Translations under genes and position numbers: made by a program | NCBI GenBank assembly: GCA_020636355.1 | Contig: JACJYB010000001.1 | Span: 124,001 to 188,000 of the forward strand | Direction: 5' to 3' | Length of the DNA stretch: 64,000 nt | Origin: Lewinellaceae bacterium | GTDB taxonomy: Bacteria; Bacteroidota; Bacteroidia; Chitinophagales; Saprospiraceae | The notes under the pieces: generated by a model | The model's input: the letters and a program-made list of their open reading frames with translations, nothing else | What the model was told of the DNA's origin: nothing | Database searches by the model: none | Part shown: positions 44,863 to 53,063 of the stretch, in pieces | Position numbering within the stretch: position 1 is the first letter of the stretch | Layout: each line of letters opens with the position of its first letter

Positions 44863-45592
44863 AGACCGTCTGGTTTTTTAACAGATGTACGACCTCTCCG
44901 ACAATGATGATCGCCGGAGCTTTTACCTGGGCCAGTTGAGCGCGGTGAACGATATTCTCCAGTGTTCCTGATATGGTGCGTTGCTCACTGCTAGAGCCTT
45001 TTTCAAGGATGGCAATTCCTAATGATCCCGAAAAGTGCTTCAGATAGAGGTCGACGATTTCTTTCAGTTTGCTCAATCCCATCAGGATGATCTTGGTGCC
45101 GGGAAGTGCGGTCGATTTCAGGAGATCCTCACTCAATAATCCGTTATTGGTTGATGCGGTGATGACCTGAAAGCTGCGGCTTACTTCCCGGTGGGTAACC
45201 GGAATGCCAGCCAGTGCAGGTACGCTTGTAGCACTGGTTACGCCTGGAATTACCATGACGGTTATTCCCAGGGTCCGTGCGAATTCGACTTCTTCAAAGC
45301 CTCGCCCAAAGACAAACGGATCTCCCCCTTTCAACCGCACAATGTGCTCGTGGTGGGGAGCTAATTCCGCAATCCGGTTGTGGATGGCTTCCTGTTCCCA
45401 GGAAGGTCCGCCTGCACGTTTTCCGACACATTCCAGAATAGCGTGGGGGCGGGCGTGTTTCAGCACCTCCGGATCCACCAGGGCGTCATAAAGGATGACG
45501 TCTGCCTCGGCAATGGCCTGGTAGCCTTTTAGAGTGATCAGTCCGGGGTCACCCGGGCCGGCTCCGACAAGTGTTAATCGGGATAAGGTCAT
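44852..45592 (-). CDS. cobA: Uroporphyrinogen-III C-methyltransferase (SUMT)
   Basis: A 246-residue SAM-dependent enzyme that methylates uroporphyrinogen III twice to precorrin-2, the first step away from heme toward siroheme. Motifs are LVGAGPGDPGLITLKG (SAM site, about 8-23), YDALVDPEVL, RLKGGDPFVFGRG (about 87-99) and VIPGVTSATSVPALAGIPVTHR (key PGVTS, AGIPVTHR). It corresponds to the C-terminal domain of CysG; the two CysG activities are split over adjacent genes here. Its start overlaps the sulfite reductase stop by 4 bp. Confidence 0.96.
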   Translation of the reverse strand: MTLSRLTLVGAGPGDPGLITLKGYQAIAEADVILYDALVDPEVLKHARPHAILECVGKRAGGPSWEQEAIHNRIAELAPHHEHIVRLKGGDPFVFGRGFEEVEFARTLGITVMVIPGVTSATSVPALAGIPVTHREVSRSFQVITASTNNGLLSEDLLKSTALPGTKIILMGLSKLKEIVDLYLKHFSGSLGIAILEKGSSSEQRTISGTLENIVHRAQLAQVKAPAIIIVGEVVHLLKNQTVYGS

Positions 45593-47718
45593 GCTTTGTA
45601 ATATTCGGTGATAACCAGTTGGTCTTTGTGGCCCTGCAATTGTTGCTGACGAAGGGCGTGTGCGTCATGCAGGAAAGCTCGTGCAGTTTCGTAATGCCGT
45701 AATGCGAAAGATTCGGTAGGTTCCTCGTTGGATATTGCACCGGCCAGCACGGTGAAATCCCCGTAGTGAACAAAAGGGACCGTAAGACCGTAATGCTCCT
45801 GAAAGTCTTCAATAATGCCGGCATGGGTATTGCAATGCTGATCTTTCGCCAGAAGCATAGCTTTCGCGGTAATGACTAAAGCATTGTAGCTGTAATAGAT
45901 GGCGCCAGCCCAGTAACCTTCTTCAAGCGCTTCGACAGCTTTAGTGAGGCGCTGTTCAGCATCTCCGAATATGGAACCAATTACATCCAGGGCCGCGCCG
46001 GCACATTCACCCACACCAATAGCTTGGACGTATTCGGCGGGTTGACCCCAGTCGCGAAACTCTTCTTCGGTCAAGGAATCCATTTCTGCTAGTTCCCGGA
46101 GCAGGTAATAAAAATGCTTTTTCCCGGTGCGATAATAATATTGGTTAAAGGATTCGACGGCTTCCCGGTGGTTCAGATAGTCGTCCAGGATGAGGTCAAA
46201 TGCCCGAAGAATTCGCTTCGTTGGGAGTTTAATCACCTTTTCACCGATATAATTTACTCCGCTGGGATCCAATCCTCCCCCCAGAACCAATTGCATGGCA
46301 GGGACAATTCGTTCGCCGACTTTGATGGAACTGCCGTGCAGTCCAATTTGTGCTGCCATATGCTGACCACAGGAGTTCATGCATCCACTTATCTTGATTT
46401 GGATGTCTCTGTTGGTGACAAGAAGGGGAAATCGACGAGCCAGATGAGCTTCGATTTCATGACTGATCGCCGTACTGTTGGTTACCCCCAGGTTGCAGGT
46501 ATCGGTTCCCGGGCATGCCGTCACGTCCAGGATGGTGTTAAATCCAGGGTCAGCAAGGCCGATGGATCGGAGATCATGAAAGAGACTAGGAAGCGCATCC
46601 GCATGAACTTCACGCAACAGAAGATCCTGTGTTACGGTAATACGCACGTCGTCGGCAGCATATGCAGGTATCAGCTGCGCAAGCAGCAAGGCTTTTTCAG
46701 AGGAAAGATCACCAAGACGTATCTTGATCCCCACTGCTTTGCGATTATTGTTTTTCTGCTGGTATACATTGGTCTGCAACCAGGTTTCATATGCGGGATC
46801 AGAGGGGAAACCGGAAGTCGACGTCCCGGTCCATTCCGGTCCTCCGGCAGGCTTCCAGCTCTGAGTGTCGATTGGCTGGATCACTGGGCTGACTGCTATC
46901 ATTTCCTGTTGAATTAATTCCAGGAACGCATCTTTGCCTAGCTTCTGTACCAGGTATTTCATACGGGCTTTATAGCGTTTTTCCCGTTCTCCCAGCCGGT
47001 CAAAAACCCGGACGGCAGCTTCGGTGAAAGAGATGATTTGATCCGCAGGCAGGTAATCAAATGCCGTTTCCGCAACAATGGCCTGCGCACCCAGCCCTCC
47101 GCCGATAACCACCTTGAAGCCGTGAATACCGTCTTGAATCAGAGGGATAAACCCAAAATCATGGAAATACCCGTAGGCGGTATCGCGCACGCTGGATGAA
47201 AATGCCATTTTAACTTTCCTGCCCATCTCCTGGCAAACCGGGTTGCGCAGGAAGTGGTTATAAATGGCCAGGGCGTAGGGACTGACATCAAATGGCTCCT
47301 CCGGATCTATGCCGGCAAAGGGTGAGGCTGTAATGTTGCGTACGGTATTGCCGCAAGCTTCCCGGGCATTTACACCCACGGATGCCAGCGCTTCCCAGAT
47401 GGCCGGTGTGCTTTCCAGTTTGACGTAGTGAAACTGAATGTTCTGGCGGGTGGTAAGGTGGAGGTTGCCGGTTGCATAGCGATCGGATAAAGTGGCCATC
47501 ATGGCCAATTGAGCCGAGGTAATGCGCCCCAAAGGTAATTTCGTACGAAACATATGTACACCAAGCTGCCGCTGGCCATAGACTCCCCGGGTCAGTCTGA
47601 AATGCTTGAATCGCTCTTCTTCGATGGATCCTCTTCGATAGGCCTTGATCCGTTCCTCCAGCTCGATGGCATCGGTAAGATCAGCTTGTAAGGTTGAATG
47701 ATTTGCAGAAGTGTTCAC
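45589..47718 (-). CDS. Ferredoxin-type assimilatory sulfite (or nitrite) reductase with C-terminal helical extension
   Basis: A siroheme/[4Fe-4S] reductase of about 709 residues. GTG at 47718 is the preferred start; a TTG at 47757 lies inside a hairpin loop, and no ATG is available. The first ferrite-reductase half includes TGNLHLTTRQNIQFH and the second the cluster ligands TACPGTDTCNLG (about 401, 407) and SGCMNSCGQH (about 445, 449). Context with cysH, siroheme genes and a ferredoxin makes sulfite the likely substrate. The last ~170 residues (AEQRLTKAVEALEEGYWAGA...) look like a HEPN-type helical bundle not needed in plant or E. coli enzymes. It is the first structural gene of the cys-hem operon. 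Confidence 0.9.
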   Translation of the reverse strand: MNTSANHSTLQADLTDAIELEERIKAYRRGSIEEERFKHFRLTRGVYGQRQLGVHMFRTKLPLGRITSAQLAMMATLSDRYATGNLHLTTRQNIQFHYVKLESTPAIWEALASVGVNAREACGNTVRNITASPFAGIDPEEPFDVSPYALAIYNHFLRNPVCQEMGRKVKMAFSSSVRDTAYGYFHDFGFIPLIQDGIHGFKVVIGGGLGAQAIVAETAFDYLPADQIISFTEAAVRVFDRLGEREKRYKARMKYLVQKLGKDAFLELIQQEMIAVSPVIQPIDTQSWKPAGGPEWTGTSTSGFPSDPAYETWLQTNVYQQKNNNRKAVGIKIRLGDLSSEKALLLAQLIPAYAADDVRITVTQDLLLREVHADALPSLFHDLRSIGLADPGFNTILDVTACPGTDTCNLGVTNSTAISHEIEAHLARRFPLLVTNRDIQIKISGCMNSCGQHMAAQIGLHGSSIKVGERIVPAMQLVLGGGLDPSGVNYIGEKVIKLPTKRILRAFDLILDDYLNHREAVESFNQYYYRTGKKHFYYLLRELAEMDSLTEEEFRDWGQPAEYVQAIGVGECAGAALDVIGSIFGDAEQRLTKAVEALEEGYWAGAIYYSYNALVITAKAMLLAKDQHCNTHAGIIEDFQEHYGLTVPFVHYGDFTVLAGAISNEEPTESFALRHYETARAFLHDAHALRQQQLQGHKDQLVITEYYKA

Positions 47719-47744
47719 GGTGTTCAGGTTTATTAGGTTAAAGG

Positions 47745-47776
47745 AGCCGGATGCCAACTTCAGCCAGCATCCGGCT
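47745..47776 (-). promoter_or_regulatory. Stable hairpin just upstream of the sulfite reductase start
   Basis: AGCCGGATGC (minus strand, 47776-47767) pairs perfectly with GCATCCGGCT (47754-47745) around a 12-nt loop. The 3' side is not T-rich, so it is probably not a terminator. It ends 27 bp before the GTG start and could affect translation or mRNA stability. Confidence 0.55.
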
Positions 47777-47907
47777 GGAATGAGGAAATAGAGGAGGTGT
47801 GCTCATAATCAGGCTCAAAGGCTGACCCATTCGTTGCACGGGTAGGTATATGTTGCAGAAACTGAAATATGGATCTGTTTTCATATGTTCATACTTGGTC
47901 TAAAATC

Positions 47908-47942
47908 AAAAAGTCCTTCAGATTCATTCGGAAGGACTTTTT
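47908..47942 (-). terminator. Attenuator-type intrinsic terminator after the Cys leader ORF
   Basis: On the minus strand, AAAAAGTCCTTC pairs perfectly with GAAGGACTTTTT over an 11-nt loop, followed by GATTTT. It begins 33 bp after the stop of the Cys-rich leader ORF and about 190 bp before the sulfite reductase start. Its left arm AGTCCTTC can also pair (seven of eight, one G-T) with GAGGAACT at the end of the leader ORF, giving a candidate antiterminator. Confidence 0.82.
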
Positions 47943-47974
47943 GGTTTATCGTTTACACGTGTTAATTCTTGTCA

Positions 47975-48073
47975 TCAGTTCCTCACCGAATGCAGTCGAT
48001 ACTGCTTGCTACAGCAACAACACATACCGCTGGTATGACAATGATTAAGCGTGTAATTGATTTGTTTTCTCAT
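47975..48073 (-). CDS. Cys-rich leader peptide (32 residues, CCCC tract) of the cys-hem operon
   Basis: The ORF starts at ATG 48073, eight bases after a perfect TAnnTTTG box, and ends at TGA 47975-47977. It begins MRKQINYTLNHCHTSGM, followed by four consecutive Cys codons (18-21, about 48022-48011), then SKQYRLHSVRN. With C12 it has five Cys in 32 residues. An intrinsic terminator begins 33 bp after its stop and sulfate-to-cysteine genes follow. No family match is claimed. The arrangement is that of ribosome-mediated attenuation: slow decoding of Cys codons would expose the leader end to pair with the terminator's left arm and allow read-through. Polycysteine leaders ahead of sulfur genes are established in mycobacteria; this one is inferred from sequence alone. 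Confidence 0.75.
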   Translation of the reverse strand: MRKQINYTLNHCHTSGMCCCCSKQYRLHSVRN

Positions 48074-48080
48074 GATGGAT

Positions 48081-48111
48081 CAAAGATATATCCGGATTAC
48101 GAAATTGGCAA
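48081..48111 (-). promoter_or_regulatory. Promoter of the cys leader/cys-hem operon
   Basis: On the minus strand TATCTTTG (48088-48081) is a perfect -7 box and TTG (48111-48109) lies exactly 20 bp upstream as the -33 element. The leader ATG follows within eight bases, so the leader mRNA would be leaderless or nearly so. Confidence 0.8.
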
Positions 48112-48436
48112 CGTCACAACTTAAATATTTTAAATAATTAAAAATATGAGTAAAATATTGAATGAATAATACGTATACCTCGATTTTATTGAATTTAATC
48201 CATGAATAATTGTACATATATTGGTTCGTTTTTTTAATTTTTGGGTGTATTGGAGGGGGGCGGCAAGAGGGTATAATCTGGTTTTGCGAACGTTACTTTG
48301 CCAGAAATCAGCATCTGACAAAATGAGAGTCCGTATAAAATCTCATGTCCGCGAAGAACAGGATGCAGGGATTGAGGGATGCAAATGGTGCAGAATCCTT
48401 ATCTTATTAGCCCATTTTGAATAAAAAATCTGGAAC
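48112..48436. other. Intergenic region between the cys promoter and trpB
   Basis: The first ~110 bp are strongly AT-rich and probably feed both divergent promoters. TTACTTTG at 48293-48300 is a near match to a -7 box for the trpB side. A 33-codon open frame (48322-48423) ends just before trpB and contains a single Trp codon; it is not convincing as a leader. No other feature was seen. Confidence 0.4.
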
Positions 48437-49801
48437 ATGAGAGAAACGAAATTTTTACTTACCGAGAAAGAGATTCCAACGCATTGGTACAATATTGTCG
48501 CGGATATGCCCAACAAGCCTTTACCACCGTTGCATCCAGCGACCCGGGAGCCCATTGGCCCGGAAGCGCTGGCACCTTTATTTCCCATGGAGCTTATCAA
48601 GCAGGAGGTAAGCCAGGAGAAATGGGTGGAAATTCCTGATGAAGTGCGGAATGTGTATGCCAAATGGAGGCCAACCCCGTTGTACAGGGCTTATGACTTT
48701 GAAAAGGCACTGGACACTCCTGCCAAGATCTATTATAAATATGAAGGGGTGAGCCCCTCGGGGTCCCATAAGCCCAATACGGCTGTTGCCCAGGCTTATT
48801 ACAATAAGATGGAAGGGGTCAAGCGAATCACTACCGAGACAGGAGCCGGGCAGTGGGGAAGTGCATTGAGTTTTGCCTGCCAGTTGTTTGGGATAGAATG
48901 CGAAGTCTACATGGTGAAAATCAGTTACGAGCAGAAGCCTTATCGTAAGATGCTGATGAATACCTGGGGCGCTAACGTATATGCTTCGCCAACCAATCTC
49001 ACTAATGCAGGTCGACAAATTCTGGCGGAAGATCCGGATTCTCCCGGTTCGCTGGGTATAGCCATTTCGGAAGCTGTCGAACGCGCCGCCACCGACCCGG
49101 ACACTAAATATGCCCTCGGAAGTGTATTGAATCATGTTTTGATGCACCAAACGGTTGTCGGCCAGGAAGCGGTTAAGCAAATGGAGATGGCCGGAGATCT
49201 TCCAGATATCGTGATTGCTCCATTTGGAGGCGGTTCCAATTTTGCAGGAATCAGTTTTCCTTTCTTGCGCTTGAACCTTGAAGAAGGCAAAAAGATCCGC
49301 TGTATAGCTGCCGAGCCTTCATCATGCCCAAAGCTTACGCGCGGGGTATTTCGTTACGACTTCGGCGACACGGTAGGGATGACGCCGCTGCTTCCCATGT
49401 ATACGCTGGGACATAATTTTGTGCCGGCTCCTATTCATGCCGGAGGACTTCGCTATCACGGTGCCGGAGTTATTGTCTCCCAACTGCTTAAAGATAAACT
49501 CATTGAAGCGCGTGCCCATGACCAATTGGAGTGTTTTGAAGCTGGGTTGCTGTTTGCGCGGACGGAAGGCATTGTGCCTGCTCCTGAGACCACCCATGCC
49601 ATCGCGACCGCGGTGCAGGAAGCCAAGCGTTGTAAAGAAGAAGGAAAATCAGAAAACATCCTGATTCATTTGTGCGGCCATGGCTATTTTGATTTGAAAG
49701 CTTATGAAGATTACCTGGCAGGTAACCTCACAAAACATGAGATTACAGAAGAAGAAATCCATGCATCGCTGGCTAAGCTGGATACACCCATCCCGCAATA
49801 G
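48437..49801 (+). CDS. trpB: TrpB2-type PLP enzyme (tryptophan synthase beta-like)
   Basis: A 454-residue TrpB of the second (TrpB2, TIGR01415) class, recognised by its length, the long N-terminal extension and WRPTPLYRA. The PLP lysine is in SPSGSHKPNTAVAQA (about 112), TTETGAGQWGSAL is the following conserved loop, and FGGGSNFAGISFP binds the phosphate. It condenses indole with serine; TrpB2 enzymes often work without a partner TrpA or act on free indole. No trpA or other trp gene is adjacent. A terminator follows. Confidence 0.93.
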   Translation: MRETKFLLTEKEIPTHWYNIVADMPNKPLPPLHPATREPIGPEALAPLFPMELIKQEVSQEKWVEIPDEVRNVYAKWRPTPLYRAYDFEKALDTPAKIYYKYEGVSPSGSHKPNTAVAQAYYNKMEGVKRITTETGAGQWGSALSFACQLFGIECEVYMVKISYEQKPYRKMLMNTWGANVYASPTNLTNAGRQILAEDPDSPGSLGIAISEAVERAATDPDTKYALGSVLNHVLMHQTVVGQEAVKQMEMAGDLPDIVIAPFGGGSNFAGISFPFLRLNLEEGKKIRCIAAEPSSCPKLTRGVFRYDFGDTVGMTPLLPMYTLGHNFVPAPIHAGGLRYHGAGVIVSQLLKDKLIEARAHDQLECFEAGLLFARTEGIVPAPETTHAIATAVQEAKRCKEEGKSENILIHLCGHGYFDLKAYEDYLAGNLTKHEITEEEIHASLAKLDTPIPQ

Positions 49802-49825
49802 TATAGCGTGCTTGTGATACCAGGG

Positions 49826-49861
49826 GCTCCTGTGTCGTTTGATGCAGGAGCTTTCTTTTTT
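49826..49861 (+). terminator. Intrinsic terminator of trpB
   Basis: GCTCCTG (49826-49832) pairs with CAGGAGC (49845-49851) over a 12-nt loop that can partly pair, followed by TTTCTTTTTT. Confidence 0.88.
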
Positions 49862-49933
49862 AGTTGCTGCTTTCATTAGTACTTGCGGTAACTTCTTTCA
49901 GCATAAACTCCGCATCTCAATACCAATCTTTCC

Positions 49934-50974
49934 CTACACCTCCTGCCGGGATGCTTTCCATATGGAAGGGTTCAAAAGAAAATAGGCCATTTCCTTCATA
50001 AGCTCTTCCGGAGGGGTGTGAAAGTTGTCTACGCCCTTGGCCCGCATGTCGTATTGTTCCAGGATCTGGATAGCCAGTCCGATTTCCCGCAGGGTATAAT
50101 TGCGGGCTGCGGCGCGGTAGTCCTTAAGGAAAAAAGGAGATCTGATGCCCAGTAAAGCCATTACTTCTTTTTCCGGTAAACGTTGATTCTCCGCGAAGAG
50201 GTACAGCTTGGTGTACCAGGCTGCCAGAATTGCAACCACCATGACGAGAGGGTATTCCCGACTGTTTTGGGTGAAAAAATGGATGATGTCCATAGTTCCC
50301 TGAAAATTGCGATCACCCACCGTGCGCTGAAGTTCGAACACATTGTATTCCTTACTGATACCGATATTGTCCTCGATGACGGTGGTCGTTATTTGGGTTC
50401 CCGGTTGCAGGTCAATAAATAATTTTTCGAGCTCATTACTGATTTTGCCAAGGTCATTGCCCAGATGATCCACTAATACCTGTAAGGCGTCCGGTGCTAT
50501 CCGGTATCCCCGGCTTTGTATCCATTCTTCGGTCCAGGCAGGGATCTGATTGTCATACAGCCGTTTGGATTCAAACAGGACAGCGTGTTTTTCAGCGGTT
50601 TTGGTAAATGCGGAGCGTCCGTCGAGCTTTTTGTGTTTGTGGGCAATCACCAGGATGCTGGATGTGAATGGCTTTTGGAGGTAGGTTGTTAAATCCGCCA
50701 GGGACTTCATTTGCTGTGCCTCCTTTACAATAACAACTTGCCGCTGGGCCATCATCGGTACCCGGCTTACACTATCCAGGACGCCACGAGCTTCGGTATC
50801 TTTGCCGTACAGGATGGTCTCGTTAAAGGCTTTCTCATGTTCTTCAAGCGCATTTTGTTGAATGTACTGGACAATCTGATCGATAAAAAATGATTCCTCC
50901 CCATGCAGGACATAGACCGGAGCATATTTCCCAGCATGCAGGTCTTTCATGATCGATTGATAGGTTGCTGCCAT
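49934..50974 (-). CDS. holA: DNA polymerase III delta subunit
   Basis: A 346-residue clamp-loader subunit. The start MAATYQSIMKDL at 50974 is preferred to a TTG at 51001 because a TATCTTTA box lies over that codon and an AGAAAGG stretch precedes the ATG. The N-terminal domain contains PVYVLHGEESFFIDQI (about 20-35), the degenerate P-loop region of HolA. VPMMAQRQVVIVKEAQQMKSL and SILVIAHKHKKLDGRSAFTKTAEKHAVLFESKRL (key residues H-K-KLD-R) are family segments, and the helical C-terminus follows. Delta opens the sliding clamp during loading. Confidence 0.92.
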   Translation of the reverse strand: MAATYQSIMKDLHAGKYAPVYVLHGEESFFIDQIVQYIQQNALEEHEKAFNETILYGKDTEARGVLDSVSRVPMMAQRQVVIVKEAQQMKSLADLTTYLQKPFTSSILVIAHKHKKLDGRSAFTKTAEKHAVLFESKRLYDNQIPAWTEEWIQSRGYRIAPDALQVLVDHLGNDLGKISNELEKLFIDLQPGTQITTTVIEDNIGISKEYNVFELQRTVGDRNFQGTMDIIHFFTQNSREYPLVMVVAILAAWYTKLYLFAENQRLPEKEVMALLGIRSPFFLKDYRAAARNYTLREIGLAIQILEQYDMRAKGVDNFHTPPEELMKEMAYFLLNPSIWKASRQEV

Positions 50975-50990
50975 CCTTTCTTTGTTGGGG

Positions 50991-50998
50991 TAAAGATA
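50991..50998 (-). promoter_or_regulatory. Candidate -7 box (TATCTTTA) of holA
   Basis: The box matches TAnnTTTG at seven of eight positions and ends 16 bp before the ATG at 50974. A clear TTG -33 element was not found. Confidence 0.45.
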
Positions 50999-51202
50999 CA
51001 AGGATTATCTGCTCAGGCAGTGTTTCCGGAAGGGGAGATTCGGTCATGCTTGCATAAGGCGTTGCAGCGAATGAGTCGAATACCTGCCCGGGTCAATTTC
51101 GGAATACTGGTCCGGGTTCTCGCCGGCAGTAGATTTCGTGTGCGCAAACAGTAAGGTAATTTGTATATTGCTCAGGCAGTAATAAATTGCATAGACTGAA
51201 CG

Positions 51203-53050
51203 ATGAGAAGACAATATCAGGAGTTGAATGCGCCTGGGGGCAATCAATCTATCCGTCATCCAGGGAAATACCGGATATTATTTGTTTTTGCCATGCTGGT
51301 GGTGGCTGGGGCTTTCTGGCATTGTAGTCAGGGCGAGCAACAACTAAAACCTGATCCGGATGATGGAGGACTGGCACTGCCGGATGGTTTCCGGGCCCTG
51401 GTTGTGCATCCTGGCGTAGGAAGGGCGCGGCATCTGGCGGTCACCGGGAATGGTGATATTTACATCAAGCTGAGAGTCCCTAACCCTAAAGGTATTGTTG
51501 CTTTACGCGATGTGGATCATGATGGCAGAGCGGATTCAATGGTTGTATTTGGCGATTATGAAGATACGGGCAACTACGGGACTGCCATGCGCATACACAA
51601 TGGATACATTTATTTTACTACCGCTGGCGAGCTCTATCGCCAAAAATTAACACCTGGTCAATTAGTACCCGAAACGCCGGTTGAAACCATTATGGTTGAT
51701 GACTACAAAAATGCCTTTCAGGGGTTCGAGCATATTGCCAAACCCATTGCCTTTGATGAAGAAGGGCATGTTTTTGTTCCTTTTGGAGCTCCGGGAGACA
51801 TCTGTCAGCTGGAAAACCGAAAACCAGGTACTTTAGGCCAGGAACCTTGTCCACAGCTCGAAACACATGGAGGCGTCTGGCGATTTGATGAAAACAAGAC
51901 AAATCAGGTGCAAGCCGATGGCTATCGTTATGCCACCGGGATTCGCAGCTTCGTCGCGATGGCCTGGAACCCGCAGGACCACAAACTCTATGGCGTTCAG
52001 CATGGCCGCGATGACCTCTACCGTTCCTGGCCGGAATTGTTCTCGACCTGGCAAAGCGCCGTGCAGCCTTCGGAAGAATTTATCCGGGTAGATGAAGGCA
52101 GTGATCATGGCTGGCCCTATTATTATTACGATTGGATGACGGGGAAAAAACTGTTGAATCCTGAATATGGCGGAGATGGCAAATTGGAAGGAGACGGAGC
52201 CAAATATCCTCAACCGCTGATCGGTTTTCCAGGCCACTGGGCGCCCAACGATTTGTTATTCTACCAGGGTGATCAGTTTCCTGAGCATTACAAACAAGGA
52301 GCGTTCATCGCCTGGCATGGATCCACGATCCGGTCTCCTTATCCGCAGGCAGGTTATTTTGTTGCTTTTGTGCCTTTTAAGGACGGACAGCCTTCTGGCC
52401 CATGGGAAGTTTTTGCCGATGACTTCTCTAAAGTAGATACGATCATCAATACCAGCGATGCGGGATTCCGCCCTATGGGATTGGCTGAAGGCCCGGATGG
52501 CTCCCTGTACATTAGTGAGAGTGAAGAAGGACGCATCTGGCGGGTTGTCTTCCAGGGGGATCGCGAACATTTTGGTCCGGAACAATTGGCTTCCATTGAA
52601 GCGCACAAAGAACGCCCTAACATCAAGAACCCGGATCCGGTCGAGGATAACCTGGATCGTTTCCGGGCAAGCATTGGACAGGGATTATATACCACCTATT
52701 GCGGGGCCTGTCATCAGGCTGATGGCAAAGGGGACGGAACACGGTTTCCACCACTCTTGAATTCGGAATACGTTTCCGGTGACATGAAGGAATTGGTGCG
52801 TATCATCCTGAAAGGGATGGAAGGACCAATGACGGTTAATGGACAAGGATTTAATGGAGCAATGCCGGCGAATGATTTTCTTACGGACGATGAACTGGCA
52901 CTTATAGTCACGTACATCCGAAGAGAATTTGGAAATGGGGCAAATAGCCTGCAGGCTTATGATGCCCGCGGATATCGCAATCGTATCCGCAGGGAGGACC
53001 GTGCCGCAGAGGCGGCCAAAGAAAAGAACGCCTCAGAAACCAATCAATAA
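51203..53050 (+). CDS. PQQ-type sugar dehydrogenase (sorbosone dehydrogenase-like) with C-terminal cytochrome c domain
   Basis: A 615-residue protein with an N-terminal hydrophobic segment ending in a possible lipobox (FWHC, about 43-46). Residues about 60-470 form a beta-propeller of the GDH/sorbosone dehydrogenase family: LPDGFRALVVHPGVGRARHLAV near the start, DVDHDGRAD (Ca-binding-like), WRFDENK, VDEGSDHGWPYYYYD and GPDGSLYISESEEGRIWRV. The C-terminal ~100 residues carry heme-binding CGACH (about 499-503) and a late AMPANDF methionine ligand. It is probably a periplasmic enzyme that passes electrons to its own heme. The CBM9-like gene starts 13 bp later and is likely co-transcribed. Confidence 0.88.
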   Translation: MRRQYQELNAPGGNQSIRHPGKYRILFVFAMLVVAGAFWHCSQGEQQLKPDPDDGGLALPDGFRALVVHPGVGRARHLAVTGNGDIYIKLRVPNPKGIVALRDVDHDGRADSMVVFGDYEDTGNYGTAMRIHNGYIYFTTAGELYRQKLTPGQLVPETPVETIMVDDYKNAFQGFEHIAKPIAFDEEGHVFVPFGAPGDICQLENRKPGTLGQEPCPQLETHGGVWRFDENKTNQVQADGYRYATGIRSFVAMAWNPQDHKLYGVQHGRDDLYRSWPELFSTWQSAVQPSEEFIRVDEGSDHGWPYYYYDWMTGKKLLNPEYGGDGKLEGDGAKYPQPLIGFPGHWAPNDLLFYQGDQFPEHYKQGAFIAWHGSTIRSPYPQAGYFVAFVPFKDGQPSGPWEVFADDFSKVDTIINTSDAGFRPMGLAEGPDGSLYISESEEGRIWRVVFQGDREHFGPEQLASIEAHKERPNIKNPDPVEDNLDRFRASIGQGLYTTYCGACHQADGKGDGTRFPPLLNSEYVSGDMKELVRIILKGMEGPMTVNGQGFNGAMPANDFLTDDELALIVTYIRREFGNGANSLQAYDARGYRNRIRREDRAAEAAKEKNASETNQ

Positions 53051-53063
53051 AGGGAGTCAAATC

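Noticed and set aside
46114..46917. Plus-strand open frame of 267 codons
   Set aside because: Antisense to the sulfite reductase, over its conserved cluster-binding region; a shadow frame.
47738..47884. 48-codon minus-strand ORF between the attenuator and sulfite reductase
   Set aside because: It has one Cys, no promoter of its own and no recognisable features; its end is forced by the hairpin at 47745-47776. Possible second leader, but not supported.
48322..48423. 33-codon ORF just before trpB as a possible Trp leader peptide
   Set aside because: Only a single Trp codon and no terminator hairpin between it and trpB.
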